From the NCBI GenBank assembly GCA_009741485.1, contig VKON01002658.1, positions 891,623 through 955,622 of the forward strand: DNA of 64,000 nt. Reading direction: 5' to 3'. Of the stretch, positions 44,567 to 55,328 are shown in pieces (the first letter of the stretch is position 1; the number at the start of each line of letters is the position of its first letter). Both the position numbers and the translations under genes were made by a program. A model generated the notes under the pieces. It was given only the letters and a program-made list of their open reading frames with translations. It was not told where the DNA came from and did no database searches. This stretch comes from Malurus cyaneus samueli (lineage: Eukaryota; Chordata; Aves; Passeriformes; Maluridae).

Positions 44567-47083
44567 GGCTGAGCCCAGATCAGCTCCCCAGAGCCCTGTT
44601 CTCCCTCTCCTCTGTCTCGGGGTTACTTGGTGCAGGATGTGTTCCCTTCATCCAAACATGACCACCTGCAGCTTCGTGCTGCTCTTAGCATTTCCAGCTC
44701 CCATTATTCCCATCCAGCTGCCTGTCCCTTTGAAGTCCATTCCCCTCCTGTGAAATGTTAGCTCTGATTTCTCTTGGCCACAGGAACAGATCGTGCATTC
44801 TTTCCTGTCTGTGTGATAATGGCCACAAGTTGTTGTGCTGGCTGCCCTGGGCTCTTCCCCTCCTCTTTTCCTGAAGGAATTTCAGGCTCATCTCTGCTGC
44901 AGGGAGGAATTTGTCCTGCAAAAAAACTCTGAGCCCAGCTCTGAGAGCTGTCCTGATACATCTCCTCGTTCCACCACTGGCGTGTGCTTGGGGTAGAGAA
45001 AAATCCAATTTTCTACCCCAGTTTGAGAAAAATTACCAAAATATCCCATCTAAGGATAAATTTTGAGCAAGCCAGAGTGTTTTGAGTTTGATTCATGCAG
45101 GCTAATGTTTGGCTTTTTCCAGCTGCACTAGCATTTTTCTAAACATATTTCAGGGCTTGTCCTTGCATTAAGCACAGAAGAAATGGAGGGGGAGACTTGG
45201 TGACCATTTGAACTTGAAATCCCCGGAGAGCTTTTTATTCTAATAAAACAGCAAAATATTGGATACATGACACCCCTTACATCAAACTCTATCATATTAG
45301 GGAAACCTTAGAACTCTGGTCTGCAGTCTGGCCTGATACATTACAATTCATCAGGGATCAGGATGAGAAATAATTACGTCTATTTATTTATTCCACTGTC
45401 AGAATGTTGACACTAGTTTTTCATATTGTCCCTGTCACGAAGAATCCTAATTAAATAACATGTCAAACGCAGGGATCATACATTTACAAATTTGTTTGAT
45501 ATATCGTGGAGGCCTTTTGTTATTAGGGGATATCACAAGATTAAAATTAAAGTTTGCCAAGCCATCTACCTCATTCTACACCGGACTTTTTCCTCCTAAT
45601 TAACCACAGAATTCTGATGGCTTGTCATTCTGATATTACACAAAGTAACCTCTTCCTTTTTTTATTTCAAGTTCAAGAGACCATTTCCCTTCGACCAAAA
45701 TTTGGCCAGATATGTACAATTATATTAAGCTATGAAATGACAGGCTCCTCTTGTATTTTTTTTCTCCATTTTTCTGTCCTAATTCCTCTACTTAAGAGGC
45801 GCTGTCTTATCACAAAGAAGATCAGGAAGAGCTCGCCTTCAGTTCTTTCTGCACAAACAGAGCAGGAGCCTTGACCACCCTCATTCCTTCCCCTCTTTTT
45901 TCAGCTGGGTTTGGACCCGACCCCAATCAGGATCCAATTAAGTGGCCATAAATCCATGGACATCTTTCCAGCTCCTCCACACTCAGCCCCTTTAGGAAAA
46001 ACAGATTTTTGGGAAGGTGACAGGGACAAGAAAAATCAGGAACTAGTGGTATTTAATAATACTGTTTCTTCCCAAACAAATATAATTTGCGGAGAATCAC
46101 ATTCTCTGTGCATCCCATGTGCTACTTGAAAGGATAAAAAGATGGCAATAAATAGGCATTTGCTGTCCCTTTTTTATGTGTTTCCTCCCTTTTTCCATAA
46201 GAACATAAGCTAGAAGGGTTTTACACAGATTTGGTGGCAGAACACATGCATTAAGATTAAGTTTCTTTTTAAAATTTGCATTCTTTGCTTTGTGTGTTTC
46301 CTAAATGGGGCAAGAAGGGTTTCTTAGTGTGTCTTAGTATTAAAATCTAAAGTAACAGACCTTCATTCTAATGAGCTTTGTAAATCTGACCTAAAAAGTG
46401 TCGCCTGGAGTCTTTGAAATGAGTTTCCTACAACTTCCTCTGATCTGATTGTGTGTTTTAGGGGAGGTTAAATGGGTTAAGATTCTTAGCTGTCCTAAAG
46501 CCATTGGAGTGATTCCTTATTAATCTTTTTCACCCCCTAAGACATCATCTACAGATCTAGGCGGATTTAGTACATGAGATAACATAGGCAGCCCTGCCAT
46601 AACCATCCCCATAGCTCCTGAAAGGACAAAAGAGTGACAAAAATATGCAGAAACCCTTCCAAAAGGTCTGTGCTAACAATCCTTTCCAGTCTTCCCCTCG
46701 CCTTCACTCGGCCCTGCCTCGTCGCAGAAGGGAGGTTTTATCGTCACAGGATGATATCTCTGGAACTTGTGATCAAAATCACAAAGGAGTTTGTTGTGCT
46801 CCGTGTCCTATGGCAAAACTTGTGAGCATGGGATGGGGTCTTCGAGGAGCTCTGTCCCTGCTGATAACCAAGAGCTCCTTGTTCTTGCAGGAACGGGGCT
46901 GGGCGCCTGTGCCGGCGGCTCCTCCTCCCTGCCACCTCCCAAGAGGATTTTCCTCCCAGTCTCCTCTTTCCTGCTCACTGGCCAGGCTCTTAGAGGAGCT
47001 GTGCTGATGGAGAACTTCTCCAGAGATTTAATTCGGGGAGGAAAATGGCTTTTTCACCAAGAAATCAGTGCAAAATCAACCCC
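44567..47083. other. Gene-free sequence; candidate conserved regulatory DNA at 45.2-46.6 kb
   Basis: No gene recognised. 45230-46570 is AT-rich with no CR1 or tandem repeat and a high density of ATTA, TAAT and ATTAAA words, a texture seen in conserved developmental enhancers. This is inference only. 46640-47060 has overlapping open frames in both directions with no family match. Confidence 0.4.
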
Positions 47084-47204
47084 AGCCAGGTTGGACAGGT
47101 CTTGGAGCAGCCTGCTCTTGTGCAAGATGTCCCTGCCCACGGCAGAGGGGGTGGATTAGATCACCTTGAAATGTTCCTTCCAGTCCAAATTGTCCATGAT
47201 TCTA
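47084..47204 (+). mobile_element. CR1 LINE fragment (3' end)
   Basis: 'AGCCAGGTTGGACAGGTCTT', 'GGAGCAGCCTGCTCTTGTG', 'AAGATGTCCCTGCCCACGGC' and 'GTTCCTTCCAGTCCAAATTG', followed by TCCATGATTCT, match the CR1 tail in sense. It is 5'-truncated. Confidence 0.88.
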
Positions 47205-49418
47205 AATAACAGAAAAAAAAATAAAAGCACAGAGACAGTCGCATTTATCTGAGTGATTGATGCTTCTGTCTGGGGCATCCTTCGACATCCCAGGGCAGTT
47301 CAGGCCCTTTGCCTCTGCAGGGAAGGTCACACGGTAGCATTGTAATACTTTTACCATAAATATGCCTTTTTTTTTTTTTTTTTGGAAGAAAAAAATCCAG
47401 TTATCCTTTGACATGGCCCATATATTTTACATGATTCTCTTTTACCCCATTCACGTGTTGTATCTGCATGGCAGCAACAGCATCTTCAGTTCCACCCTTT
47501 TGGGCTTATTTGTTCCTAATCATTTGCTGTTCTAGAAAATGTGAGTGAGGTCCGTGGACAGAAGATTTTTATAGCTCTGCCCAGGCCATAACAGCATTTG
47601 GGACCCTTAGGTGTTGTACAAACAATGGAAATACAATTTGAGGGATCAGCTGCCATTTAATCAATGTCAGGAGGTTGGTTCTCAATTCCTTCTGTGATTT
47701 ATGGCTGGGAAAATGCAGAATGATTTGTTCAAGAACAAGGAGCATTCCCCCTCCCCCCCACAAATGGGGGGTTTGGAAAAGGCAGCAAACTGGAACACAA
47801 AACTGTTCTGGAAGAATTTTCTCAGGGTTTTGAAGTGCTTGCCTTAGCATTGAACTCCCTGTTGACATTAAGTGTTCCTTAGTCCTTTGCAGGTGCTGCT
47901 GGGGTGTCACAGAGCTCTCAGGAGCCCATTACAGTCTTTTGGCCTGGAAAAGAAAACAGAAAAAAAAACACTTTAAAATCGTGAGTGGCTTCTTCAAAGC
48001 TGCAGCACCCTGATAAGGGGCCCGAGTGTGTGGTTTTGCCCGTGTTTTAACGCTTTTTGGGCTGTACAACACACCCATGGGGCCAGCGGTCCCCACAGTC
48101 ACCCTCCCATGGTGTCAGCACTCTGCCCCCACATCCAGAACATCCTCGAGTGGCTACTGAGCTTCTTCCAGGCTGAGGAAAGTGTTTAAGCACCGTTCTT
48201 AAATCAAATATTGTGTGCCTAAAGGAGGTGGATGCTGCAGGACCCTTCCCAGCTCATCCACAAACTCCCCTGGGCCCCCGGCTGTGTCATTCCGACTTTC
48301 CACACTGGTTTGCTCGTCTCTAAAAAGAGACTCATGATTTTATTTGCTCCCTGTGCTGCCGATATTGTAGGGTTTTATATTTATAAAATGGATTCGGGTC
48401 AGGAGGTCATCAGCAATCAGGAGTGTGTGTGCTCCTGTTTAGCCGGGTCTGGGAGGGACAGCAGCAGCAGGAGCCCTTCTCCAAGGACACAGAGCTGTCA
48501 CTCTTCCTCTTTAACAACATTCAAACCAGGAATTATTCAATTGCACGTGTGTTTGGAAAGCTGTTTAACCCCCTGATGGCAGAGGATGAGGAGCTCCCCC
48601 TTTTCCAGCAGCTGGGCAGCAAAAGCTGTGGCTGGTGGCGAGCTCTGCCCAGTAAAGACTCCTGTGCCCCCAGAGCTGTCCCCTGCTCCTTCTGACACCA
48701 CCGTGCCAGGGGTTTTTGTCTGCGTGGAAACCAACTTTGGGGTCCACAGAGATGTTCAAGCGTAATCTGGGAGAACTCAGGAATGCGTGCTTTATTTAAA
48801 AAAAAAAATCTGCAACAAACCCAACACTGGAAGCAGTTTAGGTATTTAGCTCCTGAAGCATTTTTTTGTGTCTCTTAATTACTTATAATCTGACTTTTCT
48901 TTCTAATTGAGGCTCCCAGCATCTGTCTAGCTACCAATACTCTTAACTACTAATTGACATTGCAGTTGGCACCTGACCTTACATGACACACGTAAGGCTC
49001 TTAGACAGATAATCCTGGCTTCTTCTTGAGACTTATGTCGCCATGGAGGGGTCAGGGGTGTGAGACAGCACAGCCGGAGGTGCGAAGTGCCGCGGCAGCT
49101 CACACACTTTACCTTGCTGAGTCTGGCAATCCTTTAACAGGCTGATCCGAGCTTTTGCACAGCCGCTCCTCCCGCTGCTGTCCCGGCCCGGCGTTTTGCT
49201 GCCTGTCACTTCAAGGCAAGCACGGCTGCCTTGGGTAATTTGCAGCCATCAGCAGGCGCATTTCACACTGAATTCCACCCCGTGGGGCCGTGTCTAATTG
49301 GACAAATTCGAGCAGCAGGCAGGAAAGCCACCGCGGCGTGGAGCGGTGATATATGGGCACGGGGAGAAAGAAGGGTTGTGATCTTAAAGCTGCAGCCTGC
49401 CTGCAAAGTCAGCTTTGA
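47205..49418. other. Gene-free unique sequence
   Basis: No gene recognised. A 17-base T run lies at 47367-47383, and a C-rich then G-rich patch near 47748-47776. The part at 48840-49210 turns from AT-rich to CpG-containing and may be a conserved element, untested. Confidence 0.5.

Positions 49419-49456
<38 letters not shown>
49419..49456. repeat. (CAT)n microsatellite, about 12.7 units
   Basis: An uninterrupted CAT/ATC trinucleotide run of 38 bases. It reads as poly-isoleucine or poly-methionine in open frames, which is an artefact. Confidence 0.97.
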
Positions 49457-49508
49457 CCTTGGTGCTCCAGGGTTTTCCAAAGTGGCTTTCCATGCGTTCA
49501 CTTTGCTC

Positions 49509-49585
49509 TGAATCCCACAATCATTGGGGTTGGAAAAGCTCTCCAAGGTTGTTAAATCCAACCTAACTTATCATCCCCTTATCAC
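49509..49585 (-). mobile_element. CR1 LINE fragment, short
   Basis: 'TGAATCCCACAATCATTGGG', 'GTTGGAAAAGCTCTCCAAGG' and 'TTGTTAAATCCAACC' match the start of an antisense CR1 tail. The match fades after about 75 bp. Confidence 0.8.
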
Positions 49586-51499
49586 ACATTCCCACCCCCT
49601 CCAGGGATCGGAATTCCATCCTTCCCACGAGGAAAACTCTGTGGAAGTCTCTGCACCTTTGGGATGGGACAGAGGAGCAGGCCAGCTCAACCCCGTGCAA
49701 TTAAAACCTTGTTGAGCTTTAAACTGCACAGCTTCCATCCACGTCAGGGGCTTTTTGGGAGAATTTCCTGCAATATCACAGCACCAAGGTGGAGAGGGGA
49801 GGCTGTTATTAGCAGAGAGAAAAGGGGGAAAAAAGAATTTCAGAACCTTGGCAATAAAAGGGAGTTGAAGGGTTGTTGCTGGTCGTAGATGTTTCTTTTC
49901 TATTTTATGTTGCTTAAGCATAATAAATGTCAGATGGCTGGAGTAGCATGTTTTATTGAAATAAATGAATGTGGAGGTCAGGAGAGCGCTGTGTTGGTAG
50001 CCCAGTGCACGTGATGGCTTTGTTGGGGCGAGGGGCAAGTGCAGGGGTCCATCCCACTGTACAGGGACCACTTTTAGAGGGAGAAATTGCCTGAAATCCT
50101 ATTTCTGTCTAATTCCTCTGGCTTTGGTGTCTGTGCTCAGCTCGCACACAAAAGTGCCATCTAATGACAACCGCAAAAAAACCTTTTGGAATGTGAAACT
50201 GAAGAATATTACACAACCCCAGTGTAATTGTTCCTCAGAATGTATTTACATTAGTGACATTTTGATCTGCTAGAGGTTCCCCACTTGGGTTTTGCTTTTT
50301 TAAACAGCTCTGAGTAAGATTGCTCCATATTCTGATTTTTCACAGATAATGGTAGGTCTGAAAAGGATCTTATTAGGCACAAAAGCCAAGTGTTGAAAGC
50401 CTTCCCAGAGGATGCCTTTGGTGACAAATCCTTACATTTTCCATCAGTTATGAGTCTGAACTTGGACTGAAAATCTCTGCCTGACTCTTGAGCGTGCGGA
50501 GAGCTCACTGGGTGCAGCTGCTCCAGAGAGGAAGGGAAAAAAAAGAAGTGGCTGGGTGGCTTTCAAGGAGTTTTGTGCTTTCACTATACTAAATTGATGC
50601 TCAGGGTTTAAAGGAATAGATGGCTTTTGGCTCTTCTTGTGAGTGGAGCACAGAGTGGAGCAGCATCCCTCACTGCCCCAAAATGTCAAATTATGGGCAT
50701 GTCATGCAAAGGTCTCTGCCAAATGGCATGGAAGGGGTGGTTTCAATAGATAGTAATTATTGCTTTTTCTCTGTGATGGATGTCTGTTTGTATTTAATGT
50801 AGTCACTGGATGAAAATGGAGGCCTTTGGTTAATCAGATATGGGTTTAGAAACCAAAATTAAGTCATTCATGTGGATATGGTTGAATTTCCTCGCTTCCT
50901 TGTGACCTGTTCCTTCAATCCTGTAGCTTAGATCCAAGGGTTTGCTTTACTTAACTTTGCCCAAATGGAAATAAAAAGCAGCTTACTTTAACATATATCA
51001 TGGGAACGCCGTGGATTTTTCCCCCTCCGGGATACTCAAAACAAGCCCCAGGCCCTGCAGTCCCGAAAACTTGTGTGGAGCTGGAAGTGCAAGATTTAAT
51101 GTCTTGTAACCCTACTCTGTGTCCCCACAGTAAATTCTTCATGCAGATGCCGTGGTGGGTGAGGGCAGGGAAGGGCGTGGTGCCACCCTGGAGGGTGACA
51201 GGGACACCCAGATGGGATCCAGGCTCTCCTCTCCAGACACATTCCTGCTTTTCCTGTGGGAATGCTGCAGATGAGGGGAGGCTCCCAGTGGAAGCTCAAG
51301 CCTTTGGAAGTACCAGCACATCTGTAATTGCTGGAATGGCTTAAAAACATGTTAAGTGTGCGACCAGCAGCTCCCAGGGTATGAACGAGGTGACAAAAAA
51401 CGAGGAGCATAAATATTTAAGGACCAGTTTTTGCGCTGGTGGGGAAGCGAGGGTCCTGCCGAGCATTCTGCTTTGACCCCTGACTCCATCACCCATTTA
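49586..51499. other. Gene-free unique sequence
   Basis: No gene recognised. Open frames of up to 166 residues on the minus strand near 49571-50071 overlap the CR1 end and have no family match. Confidence 0.5.
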
Positions 51500-51866
51500 A
51501 AATCCATCCAGCCGGAGTGGCAGGGCTGCTGCTGCCCTCCCCATCCCCTTTTCCTCCTCCTGTGCAGCGGGAAATGCCTCTCCCATCCCGGCAGGATAAC
51601 TTGGGACGGTCCCAGCCCTGTGCAATCCCCATCCCGAGCCCTGCGCGTCCCTCAGCAGGAGCACGAGCGGTTCACAAATACGGATCGCTGCTCGAGCGCC
51701 AGAATTCTAATTAAAAAGGTTTAGTGTTTTGGCTTTTGCCCGCATACTTTCCCGACACTGTCACTTGGCAGGGCCGCGCTGTCTCTCGCCGTGTAATTGC
51801 CGCAGAACATTTCCTTGAAAGAGCAGCGCCGCCCCGCCTCCTGCTCGCACTCGGATGCGGGAAGCA

Positions 51867-51928
51867 CCGGCTGTTTTACAATTCACAGCCCCGGCTGTTT
51901 TACAATTCACAGCCCCGGCTGTTTTACC
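51867..51928. repeat. 24-bp tandem repeat, 2.6 copies
   Basis: Units start CCGGCTGTTTTACAATTCAC at 51867, 51891 and 51915. The first two are identical across the unit and the third is partial. Confidence 0.95.
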
Positions 51929-52029
51929 GCCCCACGGGCTCTGCTCGGCCGTGCGGGGGCTGTTCCTGCCGGGACAGCTGCGGAGCAGCTTCGGGGATGG
52001 AGCCCCCGGTCCGGGGCTGCGGCTCTGCC

Positions 52030-52100
52030 TGTCCCGGGGGCTTTGACAGGACCGTCTGTCCCGGGGGTTTTAACAGGACAGTCTGTCCCGGGGGTTGTTT
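52030..52100. repeat. 27-bp tandem repeat, 2.6 copies
   Basis: Units start TGTCCCGGGGG at 52030, 52057 and 52084 and carry TTTTAACAGGACAGTC or a close variant. The third is partial. Confidence 0.93.
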
Positions 52101-52160
52101 TCCATCCCTCGCCACTCTGCAGGGCTCTTTGTGTAGGAAGGGACTGTCCGGCCCCGTGGG

Positions 52161-53334
52161 CTGTGTGGCCTTTCTGAGCCGTGTCCCTGTGTCACCGCCA
52201 CTCCAGCTCCTGTTCATTTACCTCTGTGCCCCTTTTCAGCCTCCTTCTCTCCTCAAGCTCTCCTCAAGCATTCAGGTACTTAAAATGCCAAAGGGCTCTC
52301 ATCCACCCCATTAAAGAGTGCCAGGTAATCCCTTTATGTAGTTAGGGACATTTCCCTGCCCGTGCATCACCACCTGCATCAGGGTGAGGAGCGCAGGTGC
52401 CTCCCTACCAGGGGCCGGATGGCCAGGAATCCCTTGGGATTCATTTTTTTCTTTAAAAGAGAAGTTGTGGTAATATTAGAATAAGTAAATAAACAGAACA
52501 GATATTTAAAATCAGTTGCAGAATATGCTTTCTATTTTTGGTCAAAACTTTGAAGGTCTGGAAATGGTCCAACTGTTTCGAAATGAAACCTTAAATTAAA
52601 TCGATGGCTTGGAGGTGTGGTTTAATTTTTTAAAAAATCGCTAGTACCAAGAAAATTAATCTTCCAGACAGGGGTTACATTTGAGGGAAGAGCAGTGCAT
52701 GGGCAATTAGGGCTTATCCCCCCTTCAGGGTGGTGAAGAGAAGTTTGGGGTAGTGCAGACTCAGGTCTTCAGCTGGGCTAAATTAGCCCAGCTCTGCTCA
52801 GGCTCCAGCTGCAGGCACACATCGCTGCTCCATTGCAGCAGATCTCATTTATGACATGTTTTTAAAGCAGATCTGTGAAATGATCCAGCTTTAAAAAAAT
52901 AACACTAATAAGGGTGTAGTTACATGAGCATCTTATCCCACAGCAAAGCCCGTTTAAGAGGCTCCCAGCCCTTGCCTGACCCTGCCTTCTCCTTCCAACC
53001 CCACGCTTCATTTCCCCTCAGCTTTGCTGCTGCAACTTTTTGGTGTTTGTGGGTTTGGGTTGGGTTTTTTTTTTCCATGTTTCCTGCATTGTTTTGGCGA
53101 TGGAGCATGTGGTGGGATGCAGCAGAGGGAAGGCAGTGAGGGACAAGGGTGAGGACTGGGGAAGATGTAGCAGAGGCAATTTTTCAGATGGACTCCAGTG
53201 CCAGAACGGGAGTACCTGCAGATGCCACCAAACCCAAGTGACCCTGGGGGTTTATTTGAAGGGCCAGGCATGTGAGCAGCTGAGTGGGCACTTCTGGCAT
53301 TGCCTGGGCCATGGGTGGGAGCTCCCAGCCCGCC
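52161..53334. other. Gene-free unique sequence
   Basis: No gene recognised. It contains a 23-bp palindrome (52771-52793), listed separately, and an 11-base T-rich run near 53066. Confidence 0.55.
52771..52793. promoter_or_regulatory. 23-bp near-perfect palindrome
   Basis: An 11-bp arm AGCTGGGCTAA, one central A, then its exact reverse complement TTAGCCCAGCT. The centre reads TAAATTA, a homeodomain-like dimer site. It may bind a dimeric factor, or it may be chance; there is no supporting context. Confidence 0.45.
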
Positions 53335-53455
53335 AGAATCACAGAATGGTTTGGGGGAAATGGACCTTTAAAGGCTCCTGCAGTACCAGGCTGCTCCAAG
53401 CCCATCCAGCCTGGGCACCTTCTACCTCCTTGGGCAACCTGTGATGCTGGCTGAG
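53335..53455 (-). mobile_element. CR1 LINE fragment
   Basis: On + it opens AGAATCACAGAATGGTTTGG, then 'CCAGGCTGCTCCAAGCCCAT', 'CCAGCCTGGGCACCTTCTAC' and 'CTTGGGCAACCTGTGATGCT'. This is the antisense CR1 tail in the expected order. Confidence 0.9.
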
Positions 53456-55180
53456 CCTTTGGAGTCAGCTGGAGCACAGTTACACTCAGTTCCTGGAAAC
53501 TCTGAGTTATGAAGTGAATCCCACAGATTTTTTGTTCTCCGCAGCAGTTTGCTCTCCCCAGAGCAGCACTGGTGTTAGTGCTGGAATGGAGGAGAACGAG
53601 TCGAGATTTCAAGGAATCTCGGAATTCTTGACTGTTCCAGGAAATCCATCCTGCTGGGATCCTGCACTAGGCAGCAAGGAGATCAAATGCTTTTCTAACT
53701 TATTTACTTTAAATGTATCTTGAATATTAGCAAGGATGGAGTAAACAGGCAGCTCTTTGAAAAGTGTGGTGCCTGCTGAGTGTCTGACACGGCATCTAAT
53801 GAGTGCAGGAAGGGTTTTTATCCAACTGCCTTCGATGTGTGGAATGTGTTTCTCCTTGTTTTGACTGAATGGGTCTTGTGGCTGCTCTGTTTAAAAACAC
53901 TGAAGGGAACAGTTGCAGTGACAACACAGTGCTTATATCTGAGACCTGCAGACAAGGTGGGAACGCAGAGCTTCTCTTGTCTGTGCTGTGGTTATCAGCA
54001 CTCCCAAATCCACAGCCTTTCCCAAGGAGCTGGAGCACAGCAGGATGTGCCATGAGACACCCCCAGGATGGCAGTTTGGCATTTTGGGGGGCAGCTGCTG
54101 CCCCGTGGTGTCCCCCAGCATGGTGGTGACAGTAAGGCCCTGTGGTGGCTTTGTTGGTCTGCTCCTCGCTGGCAGCAGGATCTGATTGCTCACTCCTCTT
54201 GTTCCTTTGTGCATCACACAGATGGGGACAAAAATCAGATATAAACACAGAGCCCATCAATCATCACTAACCCAGAAGATAGACTGTGGTAGTAAATCTT
54301 CCTTTTTGCTTCTCTCTTCTTTCTTTTACACACAGCAGTGCCACAGGTAGGAACTGAAGAAGAATTCAGTTGTTTGGGTGCACACCAGGGTGGGCCCTGG
54401 AACGGTCTGGATTAAAGCAAAGTGTGGCAGTTCTGGTTTGGCAGAATCAGGAATAAAGTGCTCAACCACAGCCCCAGGTGGAGGCAGTGCCCTGAATATC
54501 CCCTAAGTACAGACTGGGACCGGTGGCTTTGCCTTTTGAATTTCTTTAGTAATCATTTTTTGCAGCAGCAGCACGGATGAGATCAGGGTGGTAAGAGGGG
54601 TTTGTTTGCATTTGGTGTTCATGTGATTTCTTTTTTGATTAACCTTTTGTGTACTACAGCTGTTCGCTGCAATCCAGAGGGGCTTTATGAGTTGTGAATT
54701 TATGATAAAGTGCTCCAACACGAGGAATTTGAGCTGGATTAATCTGGGTGTGCATCAGTTATTGCAGCAGCAGCATTCACTGGCTTTCCTTCTCCCTGTA
54801 ATTCTGTGGATCCCAGTGATGGGATCACAAAATTCATATTAGAACATTAACAAATGCAAATGTGCAGCCACGTTCTCATCATTTACCCTAATTTTAATCC
54901 TTTGGATAAAGTACTTTATTTTTATCAATTCACAGGCATGGAAGTGACAGGCCTGTTTATAACTATCAGTGATACAGAGCAGCAGCTCCAAAAAAGCCAT
55001 GGGATTTTGGAGTCAGCACTGAGAAACTTTTCCATAAATGCCAGGAATAACATTATATTTGAATATTTAACCCTTACCCAGGCAATTTGAGGACTGGAAA
55101 CCATATGTGCTTTTCATAATGGGAGCCAAGATGACCCTACATAAAGATAAATATAACTACATGAAAGCACTCAGGAAGGA
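53456..55180. other. Gene-free unique sequence
   Basis: No gene recognised. Short overlapping open frames near 53.8-54.3 kb have no family match. Confidence 0.55.
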
Positions 55181-55328
55181 TGGTGTTGTGGTTAGGAGCT
55201 GGGCAAGGGCTGGGGAGCTCCAAGGTCTAATCCCAGCTCAGCCACAGGCTTCTTGGGTGATCCTGGGCATGTAACTGAATCCCTGCATATTTCACTTTTT
55301 CCATTTGGGAATGAGAGATAATAACACC
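55181..55328 (+). mobile_element. MIR-type (CORE) SINE relic
   Basis: The order of features follows a tRNA-derived MIR: TGGTGTTGTGGTTAGGAGCT (tRNA A-box side), CTAATCCCAGCTCAGCCAC (B-box like, where the family has GGTTCGAATCCC), GGGTGATCCTGGGCATGTAA (family: TGTGACCTTGGGCAAGTTAC), TTTTTCCATTTGGGAATGAG (family: CTCATCTGTAAAATGGG) and AGATAATAACACC (family: GATAATAATA). It is a decayed, ancient insertion and not a tRNA gene, because the acceptor pairing is absent. Confidence 0.8.

Larger units (their letters stand above)
51500..52160. promoter_or_regulatory. CpG-rich block, possible CpG island
   Basis: CpG dinucleotides are clearly denser here than around it, with GCCGCG, GCGCCGCC and CCCGGGGG words. 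It contains two short tandem arrays. CpG-rich blocks in vertebrates often mark promoters, but no transcript or exon can be recognised, and GC-rich tandem repeats alone can raise CpG density. Overlapping + strand frames (51724-52314 and others) are probably a result of GC content. Confidence 0.4.

Noticed and set aside
55181..55230. tRNA gene
   Set aside because: The A- and B-box-like words belong to a decayed MIR-type SINE; no cloverleaf pairing or acceptor stem is seen.
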